Below, piece after piece: positions 30,995-40,206 of a stretch of DNA of 64,000 nt. The stretch spans positions 26,508-90,507 of the forward strand of contig UQLD01000009.1 in the NCBI GenBank assembly GCA_900541855.1. The letters run 5' to 3'. The translations under genes were made by a program, and so were the position numbers. Source of the DNA: an uncultured Collinsella sp. (lineage in GTDB: Bacteria > Actinomycetota > Coriobacteriia > Coriobacteriales > Coriobacteriaceae). A model generated the notes under the pieces. It had not been told where the DNA came from. It was given only the letters and a program-made list of their open reading frames with translations, and did no database searches. The stretch's first letter is position 1. Every line of letters starts with the position of its first letter.

Positions 30995-33551
30995 CTCAAA
31001 CATACTTATCACTCATGATTCTGACGGTGCTGCGCTGGCGGCACCTGTCAATGCTGCGCGCTGCAACGGCGCTGCATACAAGACGCGAACGATCGACGAC
31101 CTGCGCATTAAGGACGATCGCCTGCGTGCGGCCATCGAGGGCACGGGGCACCTGCTGTTTGACGGCGGCACGGGCACCATGTTGCAAGCGGCCGGCATGA
31201 AGGCCGGCGCCCTGCCCGAGCTGCTCAACTTTGAGGAGCCACAGGTCATTACCGATATTCAGCGTCAGTACGTCGAGGCCGGCTGCGACGTGATCACCGC
31301 CAACACCTTTGGCGCCAACGCCCACAAGCTCGACGGTGCTGCCACCGTGGCAGACGTCTTTACCGCGGCCGTCACCTGCGCCCGCGAGGCCGGCGCCCGC
31401 TACGTCGCCGGTGACATCGGCCCCATCGGCGCGCTGCTTCGTCCCTTAGGCACCCTCAGCTTTGACGAGGCCTACGACCTCTTTGCCGAGGAAGTGCGTG
31501 CCGGCGTCGCCGCGAGCGTGGACCTCTTTATTATCGAGACTATGACCGACCTTGCCGAGATCAAGGCGGCCGTCCTCGCCTGCCGCGAGAACTCCGACCT
31601 GCCCGTCTTTGCCACCATGACCTTCGAGGAAGACGGCCGCACCTTCCTGGGCACGAGTCCCGAGGTTGCCGCCATCACGCTCGATGCCATCGGCACCGAC
31701 GTTTTGGGCATCAACTGCAGCCAAGGACCGGCCGAGCTCCGAGGACTCGCCGCACGTATGCTCACCGTTACCGACAAACCCGTTATGGTGCAGGCCAATG
31801 CGGGACTCCCCCATGTGGACGACGACGGCAACACCGTCTTTGATATCCAGGCACCCGAGTACGCCGAGGCCGTCGCCGGCATGATCGCCGACGGCGTGAG
31901 CGTCGTGGGCGGCTGCTGCGGCACCACGCCGGCGCACATGGCAGCGCTGCGCACGCTTATCGATAACCACACGCCCAGTCCGCGCCACCGCAAGCCCAGC
32001 ATGTCGGTCACAAGCGCCCAGACCGTGGTGGACCTCCCCTGCGATGGCCACAAAATCGCCGTCATCGGCGAGCGCATCAATCCCACCGGCAAAAAGCGCC
32101 TGCAGCAGGCCCTGCGCGGCGGCGATCTGGACTACGTGGTGAGCCAGGGCATCAGCCAGCAGGAGCAGGGCGCCGACATCCTGGACGTCAACGTGGGCCT
32201 GCCCGAGATCGACGAGGTCAAGATCATCCAACAGGCCACCGAACAGCTCCAGGGCTCCACGCTCCTGCCGCTGCAGATCGACTCCACCGATCCCGCCGCT
32301 GTCGAGGCCGCCGTGCGCCGCTACGCCGGCAAGCCCATCATCAACTCGGTCAATGGCAAGCAGCAGATCATGGATGAGATCTTTCCGCTGGTCGCCCACT
32401 ACGGCACCAACGTTGTCGGCCTTACGCTCGACGAAGGCGGCATCCCCGATACCGCCGAGGCTCGCTTCGCCATCGCCGAGCACATCGTGGCCGAGGCCGC
32501 CCGTTACGGCATCGGCCCGGACCGCGTCCTCATCGACTGCCTGGTCATGACCGCCTCGACCAACCAGCGCCAGGCCGAGCAGATCCTGCGCGCCATGTCC
32601 CTGTGCAAGGAGCGCCTGGGCGTCAAATGTGCGCTCGGCGTGTCGAACATCAGCTTTGGCCTGCCTGCCCGCCCGCTGCTGGGCTCGGTCTTTTTGGCTG
32701 CCGCTTTTGGCGCGGGCCTCGACGCCCCCATCATGAACCCGGGTTCCAAGCGCTTTATGGATACCGTCTACAGCTATCGCGTGTTGAGCGTTGAGGACGA
32801 GGGCTCGACCGGATACATCGAGCGCTATGCCGGCTGGACCGATCCGTACAAGATCGCCGCCAACCCGGCAGCAGCTCAGGCCGCATCGAGTGATGCCGCG
32901 CCCGCTGCTGGCACCGCCGGCTCCGACGGCAACGACGACCCGATTCGTCGCATGGTCGTCTCGGGCCGCAAAGGCGAGATCGCTGCCGAGACCGAGCGTC
33001 TGCTGGCAGACCACGACGCCATGGACCTCATCAACAATCACTTTATCCCCGCCCTCGACGAAGTTGGCGTCCTCTTTGACCAGGGCAAGTTCTTCTTGCC
33101 GCAGCTTATGGCCTCGGCCGAAGCCGCGCGTGTGGGCTTCGACACCATCAAGCGCCTGATGCCCGCCGGCGAGATTGCCGACAAGGGCAAGATCTGCGTG
33201 GCCACCGTCAAGGGCGACATCCACGATATTGGCAAGAACATCGTCAAAATGCTGCTCGATAACTACGGCTACACCGTCTTTGACCTGGGCCGCGACGTCG
33301 ATCCGCAGGAGGTACTCAAGACCGTCAAGGAGCGCGATATCAAACTCGTCGGCCTCTCGGCGCTTATGACCACCACCGTCGTGGCCATGGAAGAGACCAT
33401 CAAGTTGCTCCATGCCGAGGTTCCGGGCGTCAAGATCATCGTGGGCGGCGCCGTGCTCACCCCCGAATACGCCAAGCAGATCGGTGCGGACTACTACGCC
33501 AAGGACGCCGCCGAAAGCGCTCGTATCGCCGAAGAGGTCTTTGGGCAGTAA
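30984..33551 (+). CDS. metH: Cobalamin-dependent methionine synthase lacking the activation domain
   Basis: An 855-aa methionine synthase. The homocysteine domain (about 45-335) has GHLLFDGGTGTMLQ and zinc cysteines in GINCSQGP and GGCCGTTP. The pterin domain (about 355-620) has VIGERINPTGKKRL and LDVNVGLP. The cobalamin domain (about 645-855) has the cap helix region and DIHDIGKNIVKML, the DxHxxG cobalt-ligand motif. The usual C-terminal activation domain is absent; it is encoded by the gene at 27957. The first 40 or so residues (MANSSNILITHDSDGAALAA...) are unlike other MetH starts and follow the R-M junction, so the N-terminus may have been remodelled. Confidence 0.94.
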   Translation: MANSSNILITHDSDGAALAAPVNAARCNGAAYKTRTIDDLRIKDDRLRAAIEGTGHLLFDGGTGTMLQAAGMKAGALPELLNFEEPQVITDIQRQYVEAGCDVITANTFGANAHKLDGAATVADVFTAAVTCAREAGARYVAGDIGPIGALLRPLGTLSFDEAYDLFAEEVRAGVAASVDLFIIETMTDLAEIKAAVLACRENSDLPVFATMTFEEDGRTFLGTSPEVAAITLDAIGTDVLGINCSQGPAELRGLAARMLTVTDKPVMVQANAGLPHVDDDGNTVFDIQAPEYAEAVAGMIADGVSVVGGCCGTTPAHMAALRTLIDNHTPSPRHRKPSMSVTSAQTVVDLPCDGHKIAVIGERINPTGKKRLQQALRGGDLDYVVSQGISQQEQGADILDVNVGLPEIDEVKIIQQATEQLQGSTLLPLQIDSTDPAAVEAAVRRYAGKPIINSVNGKQQIMDEIFPLVAHYGTNVVGLTLDEGGIPDTAEARFAIAEHIVAEAARYGIGPDRVLIDCLVMTASTNQRQAEQILRAMSLCKERLGVKCALGVSNISFGLPARPLLGSVFLAAAFGAGLDAPIMNPGSKRFMDTVYSYRVLSVEDEGSTGYIERYAGWTDPYKIAANPAAAQAASSDAAPAAGTAGSDGNDDPIRRMVVSGRKGEIAAETERLLADHDAMDLINNHFIPALDEVGVLFDQGKFFLPQLMASAEAARVGFDTIKRLMPAGEIADKGKICVATVKGDIHDIGKNIVKMLLDNYGYTVFDLGRDVDPQEVLKTVKERDIKLVGLSALMTTTVVAMEETIKLLHAEVPGVKIIVGGAVLTPEYAKQIGADYYAKDAAESARIAEEVFGQ

Positions 33552-33576
33552 CACAACGGAAACAACCGAGCACCAA

Positions 33577-33614
33577 AACGTGCCGCACGCGCCACTTGGC
33601 ACGTGCGGCACGTT
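33577..33614 (+). terminator. Hairpin after metH
   Basis: Perfect 13-bp stem AACGTGCCGCACG / CGTGCGGCACGTT with a 12-nt loop, 25 bp past the metH stop. There is no clear T run, so termination may be partial. Confidence 0.6.
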
Positions 33615-33659
33615 AGAATAGATAAGATTATGCTCGTTTTGGCAGATAGGAGCGCAAGG

Positions 33660-35024
33660 ATGGCGATCACGCCCGCAGAAATCGCGGAAACCCGCGGCAT
33701 GGTTGAGGAGCAGAACCTCGACATCAGGACCATCACCATGGGTGTTTCGCTCATGGGTTGCGGTGACGAGAACCTCGACCGCATGTGCACGAAGATCTAC
33801 GACCACGTGACGCACACGGCTGAGCATCTGGTCGAGACCGCCGAGAACCTCGAGCGCGAGTACGGTATCCCCATCGTCAACAAGCGCGTTTCCGTCACCC
33901 CGGTGGCCCAGATCGCCGCGTGCTGCAAGGATGAGGACCTCACCCCCATCGCGCATGCCCTCGACCGCGCGGCCGAGACGCTCGGTATCGATTACCTGGG
34001 CGGCTTCTCCGCGCTCGTCCAGAAGGGCATCGGCGACGCCGACCGCCGCGTTATCCAGTCCATTCCGCAGGCGCTCGCCACCACGAGCCGCGTCTGCTCC
34101 AGCGTCAACGTCGCCAGCCTGCGCGCCGGTATCAACATGGATGCCGTGCTCATGGCCGCCCAGACCATCATCGATGCCGCTAAACTCACGGCCGACCAGG
34201 ATTCCGTCGGCGCTTCCAAGTTTGTCTGCTTTGCTAACATGGTCGAGGACTCCCCGTTTATGGCGGGCGCCGTCCACGGCGGTGGCGAGGCCGACGCCGT
34301 CATCAACGTAGGCGTCTCGGGCCCCGGCGTTATGGCTGCTGCCTTGGAGACGCTCCCCGACTCCGCCTCGATGATGGAGGTTGCCGAGAAGATCAAGCAG
34401 ACCGCCTTTAAGATCACCCGTGCCGGCGAGCTCATGAGCCGCGAGGCCGCCCATCGTCTGGGGGTCGAGAAGGGCATTGTCGACCTGTCGCTGGCTCCCA
34501 CGCCTGCCATCGGCGACTCCGTTGCCCGCATCCTCGAGATCATCGGCGTGGGCACCTGCGGTGGCCCGGGCACGACCTGCGCGCTCGCCATGCTCAACGA
34601 TGCCGTCAAGAAGGGCGGCGTCATGGCCAGCTCCAGCGTGGGCGGTCTCTCGGGCGCCTTTATCCCCGTGTCCGAGGACGCCGGCATGATCGCCGCCGTC
34701 GAAGCCGGCGCGCTTTCGCTCGAGAAGCTCGAGGCCATGACCTGCGTGTGCTCCGTCGGCCTGGACATGATCGCCATCCCCGGCGACACCCCGGTCGAGA
34801 CCATCGCCGGCATCATCGCCGACGAGATGGCCATCGGCGTTATCAACAATAAGACCACGGCCGTGCGCGTGATTCCCGCTATCGGCAAGGGCGTGGGCGA
34901 CTGCGTTGAGTACGGTGGTCTGTTCGGCCGTGCGCCCATCATGCCGGTGAACCCCAACGCCGGCACCGTGCTTGCCCACCGCGGTGGACGCTTCCCGGCG
35001 CCGCTGAACTCGCTCAAGAACTAG
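33660..35024 (+). CDS. UPF0210 (DUF711, PFL-like) family protein
   Basis: A 454-aa conserved protein of the UPF0210 family, which is distantly related to pyruvate formate-lyase folds. The start at 33660 (MAITPAEIAETRGMVEEQNL) has AGGAG eight bases upstream. Family-typical features are DIRTITMGVSLMGCGDEN at the N-terminus, CANMVED-like FVCFANMVEDSPFMAGA, a glycine-rich GTCGGPGTTCALAM, and a C-terminal NPNAGTVLAHRGGR. Family members are often preceded by a small ACT-domain protein; none is seen here. Biochemical role unknown. Confidence 0.9.
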   Translation: MAITPAEIAETRGMVEEQNLDIRTITMGVSLMGCGDENLDRMCTKIYDHVTHTAEHLVETAENLEREYGIPIVNKRVSVTPVAQIAACCKDEDLTPIAHALDRAAETLGIDYLGGFSALVQKGIGDADRRVIQSIPQALATTSRVCSSVNVASLRAGINMDAVLMAAQTIIDAAKLTADQDSVGASKFVCFANMVEDSPFMAGAVHGGGEADAVINVGVSGPGVMAAALETLPDSASMMEVAEKIKQTAFKITRAGELMSREAAHRLGVEKGIVDLSLAPTPAIGDSVARILEIIGVGTCGGPGTTCALAMLNDAVKKGGVMASSSVGGLSGAFIPVSEDAGMIAAVEAGALSLEKLEAMTCVCSVGLDMIAIPGDTPVETIAGIIADEMAIGVINNKTTAVRVIPAIGKGVGDCVEYGGLFGRAPIMPVNPNAGTVLAHRGGRFPAPLNSLKN

Positions 35025-35040
35025 CTGAGGGGTTCGGGCG

Positions 35041-35176
35041 GGGAGCCCCGGGGAGGGCAAATATATAAGGTCGCCTGCTCGGACAGTCCTGACTCGCACG
35101 GAGAGCACATTAAGTGCTCTCCGGCTCGTGCGGAACTCGCGATCGACCTTATATATTTGCCCTCCCCGGGGCTCCC
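35041..35176. repeat. 136-bp inverted repeat with perfect 33-bp arms
   Basis: The arms 35041-35073 and 35144-35176 are perfect reverse complements (starting GGGAGCCCCGGGGAGGGCAA). Each arm contains an AT-rich block ATATATAAGG. The 70-bp centre holds a second hairpin, GGAGAGCAC/GTGCTCTCC (35100-35108 with 35114-35122) with an outer CGCACG/CGTGCG pair. The whole could form a large cruciform or a long RNA hairpin. It lies between the UPF0210 and methyltransferase genes and codes for nothing visible. Confidence 0.9.
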
Positions 35177-35343
35177 GCACATCTCAACCTTGGCTGAGTT
35201 CTGTCCCATGTTGCAGTTGCTTCGCTCCTGCACCACTTGACTGGTGCGGCGGTTTGGCGTTGGAGCGGTTCTTTTTCTGATATATGCTGGTTGCGGCTCT
35301 TCTTTTGGGAGGAGTCGCTTTTTTGTTGCTAGGAGGTTGGCCC

Positions 35344-36231
35344 GTGGTTGATGGGGAGATTCGTTCTGAGCTGCTTGCTGCGGATTGGAATGGCGAATGG
35401 ATGCGTCTGCAAGCTGATCGGCGGTGGGCTGATGATTCTTTTGAATGGGATAAGCGGGCTCGGCATTTTCGGCCGCTGGAGACTGCCCCTTATGCTCGGG
35501 ACTTTATGAAGCTGTTGGCGTTAAAGCCTGGTGAATCGGTGCTGGATATGGGGTGTGGGGCTGGGTCGATTGCTATTCCGCTTGCTCAGGCTGGGCATCC
35601 TGTGATTGCGGCTGATTTCTCCCCCGCCATGCTGGGCACGCTTGATGCTGGCATTGAGTACTATGAGCTCGAGGATCGCATTACGCCGCTTGAGCTTGCT
35701 TGGGATGATGATTGGGATTTGGTTGGACCGGTCGCGAAAGCGGTGGATATTGCCTTTGCCAGTCGGTCGGTTACGACGACCAATCTAAAAGGTGCGCTTG
35801 CCAAGCTTGACCGTGCGGCTCGTCGGCGTTGTGCTGTCACGATGGTCGCCAACTCCAGCCCGCGCTATGATCTGCACCTGATGAACGCCATCGGTGCCTC
35901 GGTTACCTGCAGTAATGGCTTTGTGTATGCTTTTAATATCCTCATTCAGATGGGTGCGCTGCCGCAGGTTACGTACTTTGAATCGCCTCGTCGCGACACC
36001 TTCGATAGCCTTGAGGCAGGTGTGGCGAATTTTTCCCGTATGCTCGAACATGGCAACGAGGATAAGATCGACCGCCTGCGCGATTACATCGCCCAGCACA
36101 TGATCGAGAACCCCCATGCCGGTGAGCCGGGCTCCAAGGGCGTGCCGCAGGGGCGCTATATGCTCGATCATGTCCGCAAGGTTCGTTGGGCGTTTATTGC
36201 ATGGGAGCCGGTCTCTGCGCCCCGCTCGTAG
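35344..36231 (+). CDS. Class I SAM-dependent methyltransferase
   Basis: A 295-aa methyltransferase. I chose GTG 35344 because AGGAGG lies seven bases upstream; the frame runs back to ATG 35284, but that would add a hydrophobic stretch without homology. Motif I is ESVLDMGCGAGSIAIPLAQ (about 70-90), followed by VIAADFSPAML and a motif-IV region VDIAFASRS. The C-terminal half is helical and hydrophilic. The first third has unusually many T- and G-ending codons (GCT, TTG, GGT) compared with its neighbours. Substrate unknown. Confidence 0.82.
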   Translation: MVDGEIRSELLAADWNGEWMRLQADRRWADDSFEWDKRARHFRPLETAPYARDFMKLLALKPGESVLDMGCGAGSIAIPLAQAGHPVIAADFSPAMLGTLDAGIEYYELEDRITPLELAWDDDWDLVGPVAKAVDIAFASRSVTTTNLKGALAKLDRAARRRCAVTMVANSSPRYDLHLMNAIGASVTCSNGFVYAFNILIQMGALPQVTYFESPRRDTFDSLEAGVANFSRMLEHGNEDKIDRLRDYIAQHMIENPHAGEPGSKGVPQGRYMLDHVRKVRWAFIAWEPVSAPRS

Positions 36232-36389
36232 CCTGTTCGCAGCCCGCACCGCCCACTCACTCGGCATCCGCATTCTTTTTGAACTGGGCAAACGCGCTCC
36301 ACACCGCGCCGTTCCTGCGCTATCGTGGGACAGCTCACGTAGATTAAGGCCCCGTCGCGGGGCGCCCCATACATAGAAAGCGAGAACCC

Positions 36390-36689
36390 ATGGCACTGAC
36401 AGGAGCCCAGGTCAAGCAGCTTCGCAGCATGGCCCATCACCTCAACCCCGCCATCATCATCGGTAAGTCCGATGTCAACGAGGGCACCGTCGAGCAGACG
36501 GTCGCCTACCTGGAGAAGCACGAGCTCGTTAAATGCTCCGTGCTCGATGGCTCCAGTCTTTCCGCCCGCGAGGCCGCCGAAGAGCTCGCTGAGCGCTGCC
36601 ACGCCGAAGTCGTCCAGGTCATCGGCCGCAAGTTCTCGCTGTATCGCGAGTCCTCGCGCAAGGACATCGAGAAGATCAAGCCCGTCTAA
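36390..36689 (+). CDS. yhbY: YhbY/CRM-domain RNA-binding protein
   Basis: A 99-aa protein consisting of a single CRM (CRS1-YhbY) domain: LTGAQVKQLRSMAHHLNPAI, then IIGKSDVNEGTVEQTVAYLEK, ending in VVQVIGRKFSLYRESS. Such proteins associate with pre-50S ribosomal particles. The conserved GxxG loop is IGKSD. Length is normal. A shared bidirectional terminator follows. Confidence 0.93.
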   Translation: MALTGAQVKQLRSMAHHLNPAIIIGKSDVNEGTVEQTVAYLEKHELVKCSVLDGSSLSAREAAEELAERCHAEVVQVIGRKFSLYRESSRKDIEKIKPV

Positions 36690-36726
36690 GAGTCAATGAT
36701 CCGGCGAGCCAACACATAGCAAGCTT

Positions 36727-36760
36727 ACGGGTGCCCAAGTACTTCGGGCGCCCGTTTTTT
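36727..36760. terminator. Bidirectional terminator between yhbY and the BTAD regulator
   Basis: Stem ACGGGTGCCC / GGGCGCCCGT with a 9-nt loop and T6 on the plus strand. On the minus strand the regulator's TAA stop touches the A run. Confidence 0.88.
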
Positions 36761-39758
36761 ATCGCTCGACCAGCACGCGATTGAGCCGTCCCTCCACCAA
36801 GCGCTCGTATAGACGCCGCGTCTCGGGCTCGGGCACGCCATTGACCTGCTCCCTCAGATGGTGCATATGCCCGCTGTACAGCTCGACGATATCGCGCCGC
36901 CGCCCCGCCGCACCGTAGACGCGCATGGCGCAGCGCACCATATCCTCACGCGCTGTCTCCTGTCGAAGCCCCGACTCTGCCAGCCAAATCGCCGACTGCA
37001 GATCGTTTTCTTCTAGAGCGGCATTTGCTCCCTTAATCATGCAATCGATGTACTTTGACTGCATAATGCGTCGCATGCGCAAAAAGTAGGTGGGATTACA
37101 GCCATTGGGAACATACAGCGGTCCGGCATAAAGCTGCTCAATCTTAAGGCACAGCTCAACTAAATGGGGCCCGCGCGCACCCGTGCGATTTCCCAAAACC
37201 TCGCGGCTTATCTGGTCAAACAGCCGTACATCGGTCTTGACGTAGTCGCCATTGAGTCCGATGCATTCATTTTGGATGAGCACACACGACTTGCCATCCG
37301 GCGTCGGCCCCAAAGCCGACCGCAAGCGCGATATCGTCGAGTACAGGTTATTGCGGGCGCTATTGAACTCGGCATGGGGCCACAGCTCCATGGCCAGCGT
37401 CTCACGATCGACGAGCGCATCCATGCCCAGTGCAAGCCGCTCGGCAAGTGTCGCCGCCTTCTTGCGGCGCCACATTTTGTCCGTGATGGGAAACCCGTCG
37501 CGCTCGGCGCGAAACGCACCAAACATGCGAATCTCGATATGGTCGATGGTATCAACGGCTTCAACCTCGCCGGCCTGGAACAGGCGCTCGCCCTCCCCTT
37601 CCAAATCGTCGCGCAGCGAGTACCGCGACAGCTCGCGCACGGGAAGCTTCTTGCGTATCCTGCCCGCCGGCTCGCCCAGACAATGCATGGCAAGGCGCGC
37701 AAAGAGCCGATACGATGGCTCTAGAATCCCCGCACGATTCATGGACATCCAGGCCGCAAGATCGCTATCTCGTCCCGCGCAGGCCAAATGCAGCGCCACC
37801 ATCCAGGCCTCTGCGCCACCAACCTGCGTCTGGCTTATATCGAGTAGCTCCGCTTCCTCGCGCACCGAAACCATCGAGGTGTTACGCAGATATGCCGCGC
37901 GCTCCAGCAGCAATGCGTTATCGCGCATGTACGCAATCGACTCCTCGGCAAGTTTGAGCACTTGGACCGCACGGAACTTTGCATTAACCGGCCGTCCCTC
38001 TGCCAGCGACTGCCAGCCTTCTAGCAACAGGCCAAACAGCTGAATCTGGTTGTCGCGCATGCGCACAGCAAAACGATCGAGCTCGTTGAACGCCGCGTCG
38101 TCGGTTACCGGCAGGCCGGAAAGGAGCCGCCGTGCCGCCAACACCATGCGCACCCAGATAGCCATCGCCTTAAGCCCACGTACGTCGAGCGCCTCCCGCA
38201 CCACCGTCATCTCGTCGTCGCGCTCGTCGGTTCCCGCAAACGACCCGTCAAAAAGCTCCACCAGCATGCTATCGGCCCGTATAACAATCCCCGCGATGTC
38301 GAGCTCACAGTCGTAGGCCTTGCTCGTTTTGAGCTGCTGTAGAACGCCGCCGTCATCTCCCCGTTCGGTCAGGCATCGCTTGACCTCGATATGCGCGGAC
38401 AGCATGTCGAGTGCGGTGTGGGACGTCTCTATTTCTGGCACGGCCAGGTTCGTAGGAAGCCCAAGCCCGTTGTCCCCATAGCAAACAGCCGTCAGTGTCT
38501 GGGCCGCCCTCCATGAAACAGGGTCTATTTCGCAGGCCGCCCGTTCGCCCCCGCGCTCGATGACCGATGCCATATAGCGAGCGAGCTTTGTATTGGACAC
38601 GCTGACCGCCGCCAGATATACGCCGAGCGCCTCGGCAGGCGTTGGCTCTGGAGCCGGATCGTCGGCATCGATCGTGCCCAGCGCTGCTCGGCAGATATCG
38701 GCCCCGTGCCCCGTCAGAGCCAGATCGACCCCATACTGCCCAGCAAGTTCAAGGACCGCTTCACGGTCCAAAAAGGCGTCCGCCAGGCCCATCGCCGCAT
38801 CGCATCTACCCGCCTTAAGCAAAATCCGGGCCGCCCTCGGAACAAGCTCGGGGCGAACCTCGGCCACCAACTTGCGTAAGCGCAAGCGTCCGTTATCCTC
38901 CGTGCCCAGACACGTAAAACTCCGCTCGGCGGGATCCAAGCCAAAGATCGGGTAGTCGCGTACAAAGTAGGACTGGTCGACCATCGACAACCTCACCCCA
39001 CAAGCCTCGAGTTCTGCGATATTGCCCTCGCCCATCAAAACCATGAGACATGCCACGCAAAACAGCGCATTATTGTCGAGCGAAGCCAGATCGACAAGTG
39101 CCGCGCCATATACGTTGACAATCTCGTTTTCGAGCAGACCGGCTACGTCGCCTTGGCCATACAGACCCGTCTGCAATGCCGAAACGAGCTCGGGCACGCC
39201 CTGCGTGAGCTGATAAAAGTCGAGCGATGTGCTGATCGAAAACGCCGATGCCCACGCCGAATACTCATAGGCATGCACCTTGAGCATCTGCGCATTGATC
39301 TTAACCGAATCGCCCAGCCCATGAATCAGCTGACGATTTGAAGGACGGCAGGAGATAAAGACCCCTATCCCCATAGCGCGCAGGCCGCGAATCCTGTCGA
39401 TGAGGTCTTCGGTATCGTGCTGATCGAGGTTTGGCACATTATCAATCGCGATAAGGGAGTGCGGTTTGTCTTTGAGTTCTTCGGTAACCACCTCGAGCTG
39501 CATAAACACCTCGCGGCCAATGGCGCGATCGGCCTCGATAATCCGCACGGGGCCTCGCGTCGGGTCGCATTTAACCTCATGGGTGTACTGCAGCAGCACC
39601 GAGGTCTTCCCAAACCCGTCGGGCGCATAAAGAACCACGATGCCGGCCTTTCGGCCCTTGGCGATAAGCTCATTCATCAAGCGTTCGCGTCGCACCATAT
39701 AGCCACCGCCCAGCGGCATCAGCTCGAGATCGTCCATACTGCCCAAATCGTTTACCAT
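36759..39758 (-). CDS. Large ATP-binding transcriptional regulator with C-terminal BTAD domain
   Basis: A 999-aa regulator. The N-terminal STAND-type ATPase (about 20-300) has Walker A VVLYAPDGFGKTSVLL and a Walker B-like SLIAIDNVPNLDQ, as in MalT-type proteins. The middle (about 300-740) is a helical TPR-like sensor region. The C-terminal part (about 745-999) starts IEIRMFGAFRAERDG, with a winged HTH (TLAERLALGMDALVDRETLAMELWPH) followed by a bacterial transcriptional activation domain. It lacks the LuxR HTH seen in MalT. The gene stands alone; no target is obvious, though the divergent 448-bp spacer before nagB is large. Confidence 0.88.
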   Translation of the reverse strand: MVNDLGSMDDLELMPLGGGYMVRRERLMNELIAKGRKAGIVVLYAPDGFGKTSVLLQYTHEVKCDPTRGPVRIIEADRAIGREVFMQLEVVTEELKDKPHSLIAIDNVPNLDQHDTEDLIDRIRGLRAMGIGVFISCRPSNRQLIHGLGDSVKINAQMLKVHAYEYSAWASAFSISTSLDFYQLTQGVPELVSALQTGLYGQGDVAGLLENEIVNVYGAALVDLASLDNNALFCVACLMVLMGEGNIAELEACGVRLSMVDQSYFVRDYPIFGLDPAERSFTCLGTEDNGRLRLRKLVAEVRPELVPRAARILLKAGRCDAAMGLADAFLDREAVLELAGQYGVDLALTGHGADICRAALGTIDADDPAPEPTPAEALGVYLAAVSVSNTKLARYMASVIERGGERAACEIDPVSWRAAQTLTAVCYGDNGLGLPTNLAVPEIETSHTALDMLSAHIEVKRCLTERGDDGGVLQQLKTSKAYDCELDIAGIVIRADSMLVELFDGSFAGTDERDDEMTVVREALDVRGLKAMAIWVRMVLAARRLLSGLPVTDDAAFNELDRFAVRMRDNQIQLFGLLLEGWQSLAEGRPVNAKFRAVQVLKLAEESIAYMRDNALLLERAAYLRNTSMVSVREEAELLDISQTQVGGAEAWMVALHLACAGRDSDLAAWMSMNRAGILEPSYRLFARLAMHCLGEPAGRIRKKLPVRELSRYSLRDDLEGEGERLFQAGEVEAVDTIDHIEIRMFGAFRAERDGFPITDKMWRRKKAATLAERLALGMDALVDRETLAMELWPHAEFNSARNNLYSTISRLRSALGPTPDGKSCVLIQNECIGLNGDYVKTDVRLFDQISREVLGNRTGARGPHLVELCLKIEQLYAGPLYVPNGCNPTYFLRMRRIMQSKYIDCMIKGANAALEENDLQSAIWLAESGLRQETAREDMVRCAMRVYGAAGRRRDIVELYSGHMHHLREQVNGVPEPETRRLYERLVEGRLNRVLVER

Positions 39759-40206
39759 GCCCGCTCCTCAACTCGACCGTATGGACACTGTAACCGCAAG
39801 ACCATACAAGCCGCGCTATGAATAGAGCGACCTTGTGTTCTAGGTTGTCTTTTGGTACGCAAGCGGCAAGTTTTTGTACAGCGAGGGCCGATTGTTATTA
39901 ATCCCCCGACTAATCGGTCTTTAAGCAGGTAAATGAGCTTGTCAGCTTGTCCCATCTAAGCGGCAGTGTAACGCAAATGAACAAGGTTCAGCTATGTCAT
40001 TCAACTCGCCTAGCACCCGCTACCGTCTACGACCTTTTAGTGGCATTTTTGCATAGAATCTGGTATGGAATGAATCAAACTGTTGGGCATCCGGCATTCG
40101 TCAAGCTTGCGGCAAGATTTTGGTCAAGTGGGCGGAAAGGGATAGCAAAAAGGCCCCCGCAAAGCGGAGGCCTTAGGCAAGGCTATGTCGAGGTGCAGGA
40201 TTCGCG
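39759..40206. other. 448-bp AT-richer spacer between the regulator and nagB
   Basis: No coding frame stands out. It contains the regulator's upstream region and, at 40147-40175, the nagB terminator. Some AT-rich runs near 39890-39925 could hold the regulator's promoter, but no clear -35/-10 pair was found. Confidence 0.5.
40147..40175 (-). terminator. Terminator after nagB
   Basis: On the minus strand AAGGCCTCCGC-TTT-GCGGGGGCCTT is followed by TTTGC; 11-bp stem with one G-T pair. Confidence 0.88.

Noticed and set aside
31446..35180. Very long minus-strand open frame (1244 codons) across metH and the UPF0210 gene
   Set aside because: It is antisense to two clearly conserved genes and has low-complexity, Gly/Asp/His/Val-rich composition; it is a GC-bias artefact.
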